In this document: positions 14,264 to 17,919 of the stretch, in pieces | Numbering within the stretch: position 1 is the stretch's first letter | Layout: the number at the start of each line of letters is the position of its first letter | Source: an uncultured Lachnospiraceae bacterium | GTDB taxonomy: Bacteria > Bacillota_A > Clostridia > Lachnospirales > Lachnospiraceae | NCBI GenBank assembly: GCA_949957035.1 | Contig: CATLIP010000009.1 | Coordinates: 1 to 17,919, forward strand | Length of the DNA: 17,919 nucleotides | Direction: 5' to 3' | Notes under the pieces: model-generated | Database searches by the model: none | What the model was told of the DNA's origin: nothing | The model's input: only the letters and a program-made list of their open reading frames with translations | Program-made: the position numbers and the translations under genes

Positions 14264-15250
14264 TCACAAAAGCCCGGCCCGCAGTTCTTCCGGCGTCTTC
14301 GCAGACAAAAGCCCCGGCGCAATATCAAACACCGTTTTTGCTCCGCACTGTCCCGCCTTCGCCAGTCGATACGCTGCTCTCGCATAACAGATTAATACAC
14401 TTGCCGTAAATTCCGGATTCGAATCAAGCTTCAGAGAATACTCAATAATATGCTTATTCCCCTCTTCCCCAGTCTCTCCGCTGCGTATTACAAAACCGCC
14501 GTGAGGCATCTTTCCATGCTGCTCCTTTAACTCTTCCTCTGTAATAAACGTTACCGTTGTATCGTACTCATCAAAATAATTCGGCATCGTCTTAATGGCC
14601 TTCTCTATAGCCTCAAGGTCTGCCCCCTCTTCCGGAACCACATAACATTCCCTCAGATGCTTCTCCCGGGTGGTAAGACTCGGCTCGCTTGCACTGCGTA
14701 CCTGTTCTACTGCCGCCTCAACAGGCACCGTATACTGAATACCGTTCTTCACGCCCTCCACTCTGCGGATTGCGTCAGAATGTCCTTGACTCACCCCTTT
14801 TCCCCAGAAGGTATAGGTACTTCCCTGCGGCAGGATTGCCTCTGCATACAGACGGTTCAAGGAGAACATTCCCGGGTCCCATCCCACAGAGATAATCCCT
14901 ATCTTTCCGCCTTCCTTCGCCGCCTTATCCACATTGCCGAAATATTCCGGAATCCTTGCATGGGTGTCGAAGCTGTCAATCGTGTTAAAGTCGGCCGCAA
15001 TCTTTGGCCCCATCACCGGCAAATCTGTGGCCGAACCGCCGCAAAGCACCATTACATCAATCTCATCCTTCATGGATGTCATGTCGTCCATATGCTTTAC
15101 TGACGCACCTTCTGTATGAATCTTCACAGAAGACGGGTCACGCCTTGTAAAAACTGCTTTTAATTCCATGTCATCATTGCGGGCTATGGCCAGTTCTACG
15201 CCTCTGCCGATATTTCCATATCCTACAATTCCGATTCTTATTTTCTCCAT
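14264..15250 (-). CDS. ddh: meso-Diaminopimelate dehydrogenase
   Basis: The enzyme interconverts L-2-amino-6-oxopimelate (tetrahydrodipicolinate) and meso-diaminopimelate with NADPH and ammonia, a one-step branch of the lysine and peptidoglycan pathway. An NADP-binding Rossmann motif opens the protein (IGIVGYGNIGRGVE, 6-19), with FTRRD (34-38) suited to the NADP phosphate. Family segments SVGWDPGMFSLNRL (121-134) and GKGVSQGHSDAIRR (150-163) line the substrate site. The length of 328 residues agrees with the family. The start at 15250 gives the usual opening MEKIRIGIVGYG; an ATG at 15259 is also possible because AAGGAAGG is close to it. It follows metG by 87 bp on the same strand. A joint transcript is possible, but a TATATA-like box in the gap leaves this open. 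Confidence 0.95.
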   Translation of the reverse strand: MEKIRIGIVGYGNIGRGVELAIARNDDMELKAVFTRRDPSSVKIHTEGASVKHMDDMTSMKDEIDVMVLCGGSATDLPVMGPKIAADFNTIDSFDTHARIPEYFGNVDKAAKEGGKIGIISVGWDPGMFSLNRLYAEAILPQGSTYTFWGKGVSQGHSDAIRRVEGVKNGIQYTVPVEAAVEQVRSASEPSLTTREKHLRECYVVPEEGADLEAIEKAIKTMPNYFDEYDTTVTFITEEELKEQHGKMPHGGFVIRSGETGEEGNKHIIEYSLKLDSNPEFTASVLICYARAAYRLAKAGQCGAKTVFDIAPGLLSAKTPEELRAGLL

Positions 15251-15337
15251 GAATATCATATCCTTCCTTTTCCATTCTTGATATTTCCCATTCCGGGACA
15301 TGGTATATACTGCTTTATTACATTTCCGGTTAAATAT

Positions 15338-17263
15338 TTAACAGATTTCTGCCCCGGCCGGCATACCTTTTTCAGGTGTCATAAGCGCCAGATTTCCGTC
15401 TGCATCCTCCGCGCACAGCAGCATTCCCTCAGACAATACCCCGGCCAGCTTCGCGGGTTTCAGGTTCACAAGCACCATAACCTTCTTACCCACCATCTCT
15501 TCCGGCTTATAATGCGCCTTAATCCCAGACACAATCTGTTTCACCTGACTGCCGATTTTTACTTGAGAGCAGAGAAGCTTTTTAGACTTTTTCACTTCCT
15601 CACAGGCAATAATCTCCCCTACCTGGAACTGCATTTTTCCAAAGTCCTCAAAGGTAATCTCCGGCTTCGCCTCTATATCAATCACCGCCTCTGCATCTAT
15701 AGCGCCCCCTTCCTCCTTCACAGGCGGATGAAGCTCTTCCACCTTCTTCATCACCTCTTCCACGTCAAGCCTTGCGAATAAGATTTCCGGCTTCTCCGTC
15801 ACCTTACCGTCTCCAAGCTGTGACAATATTCTCCCGGAGGTTTCCGGCATAAACGGCTCAATCAATGCCGCCCCTGCCTTGATACTCGCGATCAGATTAT
15901 AAAGTACAGTTTCCAGACGTTCCTTCTTCGCTTCATCCTTGGCCAACGCCCATGGCATGGTCTCATCAATATATTTATTACAACGCTTGAACAGGTTAAA
16001 AATCTCTGTAATTGCATCTGCAACCCGCAGCTCGTCCATCTTTCCGGCCACAACCTTCGGCGTATTCTCCACAACGGCGTTCAAATCCGCGTCAACGGCT
16101 CTTTCTTCCTCCGTATCAGCCGCGCCCTTATCCGTAACCACGCCTCCGAAATATTTATTCGTCATGGATATCGTCCTGTTCACCAGGTTCCCAAGCGTAT
16201 TCGCAAGGTCAGAATTCATGCGTTCTACCATCAGCTCCCAGGTAATCACCCCATCATTGTCAAAGGGCATCTCATGGAGCACAAAATAACGCACCGCGTC
16301 CACTCCGAAGAAATCCACCAGCTCGTCCGCATACAACACATTTCCCTTGGACTTGCTCATCTTTCCGTCTCCCTGCAGAAGCCAGGGATGCCCGAAAATC
16401 TGCTTCGGAAGAGGCAAATCCAACGCCATTAAGAAGATTGGCCAGTAAATGGTATGGAACCGAATGATATCCTTTCCTATCAGATGCAGGTCAGCCGGCC
16501 AGTTCTTCATAAACTGCTCCGTACTCTCACCGTCACACTCGTACCCGATTCCTGTGATATAATTGGTCAGCGCATCCAGCCACACGTAGACCACATGTCT
16601 GGGATCAAAGTCTACCGGAATCCCCCACTTAAATGAAGTCCTTGACACGCACAAATCCTGCAGGCCTGGAAGCAGGAAATTGTTCATCATCTCATTTTTC
16701 CGCGATATCGGCTGAATAAATTCCGGATGTGTATTAATGTGTTCAATCAGGCGGTCCGCATATTTGCTCATTTTAAAGAAATAGGCCTCTTCCTTGGCCG
16801 GCTGAACCTCACGGCCGCAGTCCGGACATTTTCCGTCTACCAACTGTGACTCTGTAAAGAAGGACTCACAGGGCGTACAGTACATCCCCTCATAGTATCC
16901 TTTATAAATGTCTCCTTTGTCATACAGTTTCTTGAAAATCTTCTGAACCTGTCTCTCATGCTCTTCGTCGGTAGTGCGGATAAATTTGTCATAGGAAGTA
17001 TTCATTAAATCCCAGATTCGGCGGATTTCTCCCGCAACATCATCAACAAATTCCTTCGGCGTGACGCCCTTCTCACCGGCCTTTAATTCAATCTTCTGAC
17101 CATGCTCATCCGTTCCGGTCTGGAAGAACACCTCATAGCCCTGACTTCTCTTGTATCTTGCGATTGCATCGGCAAGGACAATCTCATAGGTGTTCCCGAT
17201 ATGGGGCTTTCCAGACGTATAGGCAATGGCCGTTGTCATATAATACTTCGGTTTTTCACTCAT
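15338..17263 (-). CDS. metG: Methionyl-tRNA synthetase
   Basis: This 641-residue class I synthetase charges tRNA-Met. The HIGH motif is HIGN (21-24). Four zinc cysteines (C129, C132, C146, C149) form one knuckle, and KMSKS lies at 301-305. An anticodon-binding helical domain follows. The end, from about residue 535, is the OB-fold tRNA-binding domain (MQFQVGEIIACEEVKKSKKL) found as a fusion in many Firmicutes. Start 17263 has AGGGAG 8 nt upstream; the longer open frame to 17326 runs into the leader terminator and is not used. Expression is expected to be controlled by the T-box leader directly upstream, so uncharged tRNA-Met raises synthesis. A linker before the tRNA-binding domain is rich in Glu, Ala and Ile. 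Confidence 0.98.
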   Translation of the reverse strand: MSEKPKYYMTTAIAYTSGKPHIGNTYEIVLADAIARYKRSQGYEVFFQTGTDEHGQKIELKAGEKGVTPKEFVDDVAGEIRRIWDLMNTSYDKFIRTTDEEHERQVQKIFKKLYDKGDIYKGYYEGMYCTPCESFFTESQLVDGKCPDCGREVQPAKEEAYFFKMSKYADRLIEHINTHPEFIQPISRKNEMMNNFLLPGLQDLCVSRTSFKWGIPVDFDPRHVVYVWLDALTNYITGIGYECDGESTEQFMKNWPADLHLIGKDIIRFHTIYWPIFLMALDLPLPKQIFGHPWLLQGDGKMSKSKGNVLYADELVDFFGVDAVRYFVLHEMPFDNDGVITWELMVERMNSDLANTLGNLVNRTISMTNKYFGGVVTDKGAADTEEERAVDADLNAVVENTPKVVAGKMDELRVADAITEIFNLFKRCNKYIDETMPWALAKDEAKKERLETVLYNLIASIKAGAALIEPFMPETSGRILSQLGDGKVTEKPEILFARLDVEEVMKKVEELHPPVKEEGGAIDAEAVIDIEAKPEITFEDFGKMQFQVGEIIACEEVKKSKKLLCSQVKIGSQVKQIVSGIKAHYKPEEMVGKKVMVLVNLKPAKLAGVLSEGMLLCAEDADGNLALMTPEKGMPAGAEIC

Positions 17264-17324
17264 TTTTTTCTCTCCCTTCCATTGTGTCAGCCCGTCATGC
17301 CGCCATTGGCTTTCTGAATCTGAC

Positions 17325-17363
17325 AAAAAAACCGTCTCCTTGAAAATAATATCAAGAAGACGG
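17325..17363 (-). terminator. Leader terminator of the metG T-box
   Basis: A 12-bp stem with one G-T wobble (17352-17363 with 17332-17343), an 8-nt loop and seven Ts on the minus strand make a strong factor-independent terminator, 62 bp before the metG start. Its first arm shares CCGT and CTTCT with the antiterminator, so the two structures exclude each other. Confidence 0.9.
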
Positions 17364-17685
17364 AATCTAACCGTGTTACCACTTCTACTTCATCCTGTCC
17401 TCACGGACAGAACCTCGGCAAGTGTCATCTGCCTTTATCCCAGAAAACACTCTCTCGCTATAATGGGCGAACCCATCGCAGCCTATATAGGAATCATCTG
17501 CCTCTAGTCGGTGCGCTGCTCAGAAGCCATCTTCAGCCCTTCTCCATCCATCCCTCTCAGCATCCCCACACTTCGGGCGCCACAGCCTCAAGTATGGTTC
17601 CGAACCCGCAGAAGACAAAATACCCCTCCCGGTTCTCTGGGAACTCTCTGTAAAACTTTAAAGGACTTACTCTCTTCATCATCGC
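17325..17685 (-). promoter_or_regulatory. T-box leader RNA controlling metG
   Basis: The antiterminator is canonical: helix AGAAG/CTTCT (17382-17386 with 17355-17359), a 7-nt bulge TGGTAAC (17375-17381), then helix ACGG/CCGT (17371-17374 with 17360-17363) with a 7-nt loop. The UGGU in the bulge pairs with ACCA, the end of a tRNA with discriminator A, as tRNA-Met has. The 5' part carries the Stem I start (GATGATGAAGAGAGTAAG, AG-box) and an AGAGAG motif. The Stem I base appears to close near 17512-17526, just after GAAGATGGCTTC, where AUG at 17528-17530 is the likely specifier. Further hairpins include one with a GTGA loop at 17395-17410. Stem I is about 170 nt, longer than usual. Confidence 0.88.
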
Positions 17686-17711
17686 TTTTTTCTTCCATTG
17701 TTATGTCAAAA

Positions 17712-17741
17712 ATCCTATCATACACAGTCCTTGCTTGTCAA
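17712..17741 (-). promoter_or_regulatory. Likely promoter of the metG leader
   Basis: A perfect TTGACA (minus-strand reading of 17736-17741) and TAGGAT (17712-17717) are 18 bp apart. Transcription would start about 20 bp before the first T-box Stem I sequence, as expected. TATGAT overlaps just upstream but gives a spacing of only 13 bp. Confidence 0.5.
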
Positions 17742-17830
17742 GTATAGTTTTCACAATATCTCTTTGCTAAACATCTTTCCTATCGTCTCCTGTCGGAATC
17801 GCTGACAATTCTAAGGGGATTTCTTCCGTT

Positions 17831-17917
17831 TTACAAGCATGTCCAAAAATCCTGCATGTCTTTCGCCTCTTCTGCATATACATATAAAAAACGTGGAAGG
17901 TTCCTTATGTCAAAAAA
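17831..17917 (-). CDS. Possible C-terminal end of a gene entering from the right edge
   Basis: One minus-strand frame is open from the right edge to a TAA at 17831-17833 and reads FFDIRNLPRFLYVYAEEAKD and onward to FWTCL (28 residues). The composition looks protein-like, but so short a frame can arise by chance and no family is recognised. The next 90 bp (17742-17830) up to the metG promoter hold no gene I can support and only a weak 4-bp stem. Confidence 0.25.
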   Translation of the reverse strand, partial: FFDIRNLPRFLYVYAEEAKDMQDFWTCL

Positions 17918-17919
17918 AC

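Noticed and set aside
17264..17326. N-terminal extension of MetRS by 21 codons
   Set aside because: The extension would begin at the base of the T-box terminator T run, has no ribosome-binding site, and family proteins begin near MSEKPKYYMTT. The downstream ATG has AGGGAG 8 nt before it.
17511..17747. Plus-strand frame of 78 codons in the metG leader
   Set aside because: It is antisense to the structured T-box RNA and shows no protein features or ribosome-binding site.
1..17919. Mobile element, prophage, CRISPR array or tRNA genes
   Set aside because: No transposase, integrase, capsid or cas gene, no regularly spaced repeats and no tRNA-like cloverleaf sequence were recognised on either strand by eye.

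Overview
The window looks like chromosomal DNA of an anaerobic, low-to-mid G+C Clostridia, most likely a gut Lachnospiraceae relative. This is inferred from four things: an oxygen-sensitive class III ribonucleotide reductase pair (nrdD/nrdG), a T-box leader in front of methionyl-tRNA synthetase, meso-diaminopimelate dehydrogenase, and a large AAA-like ATPase/PD-(D/E)XK protein of a type I associate with that family. No rRNA, tRNA, CRISPR array, transposase or phage module was seen. Most genes are on the minus strand.

Left part (1-4,230, all minus): the N-terminus of a response regulator cut by the window edge; a TfoX-N-domain protein; a 74-residue orphan gene with its own promoter and terminator; a two-gene unit of a GyrI-like ligand-binding protein and a WYL-domain regulator, preceded by a promoter whose -35 box is overlapped by a 20-bp palindrome; and an AAA-like ATPase fused to a PD-(D/E)XK domain. 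A small DUF1905 gene (plus) follows, and its end overlaps the end of a histidine kinase gene by 35 bp.

Middle (4,696-11,593, all minus): a four-gene unit read as response regulator, ABC ATPase, ABC-2 permease, histidine kinase. It resembles antimicrobial-peptide (lantibiotic/bacitracin) sensing and immunity operons, and a strong promoter lies upstream. Next is a second unit, nrdD-nrdG-nifX-like, preceded by two NrdR-box-like sites 31 bp apart and ended by a terminator. It makes and activates the anaerobic ribonucleotide reductase and adds a small NifX/NifB-family protein with a His/Cys-rich tail.

Right part (11,594-17,919): a Cof-type HAD phosphatase (minus), a small Cro/CI-type regulator (minus) and a divergent small exported or membrane-anchored protein (plus). 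The gap between the last two carries alternating TGTAAT/ATTACA half-sites overlapping a promoter. Then come tatD (plus), a perfect 17-bp hairpin, ddh (minus) and metG (minus). metG has a leader of about 420 nt containing a canonical T-box antiterminator/terminator switch whose UGGU bulge fits tRNA-Met.

Several start codons are reassigned from Shine-Dalgarno spacing, including GTG starts for the ABC ATPase and its response regulator. I did not find an obvious new defence or mobile system. The best leads are the regulator/exported-protein pair with clustered half-sites, the NifX-like protein tied to NrdG, the orphan ATPase-nuclease and the single-TM kinase operon.
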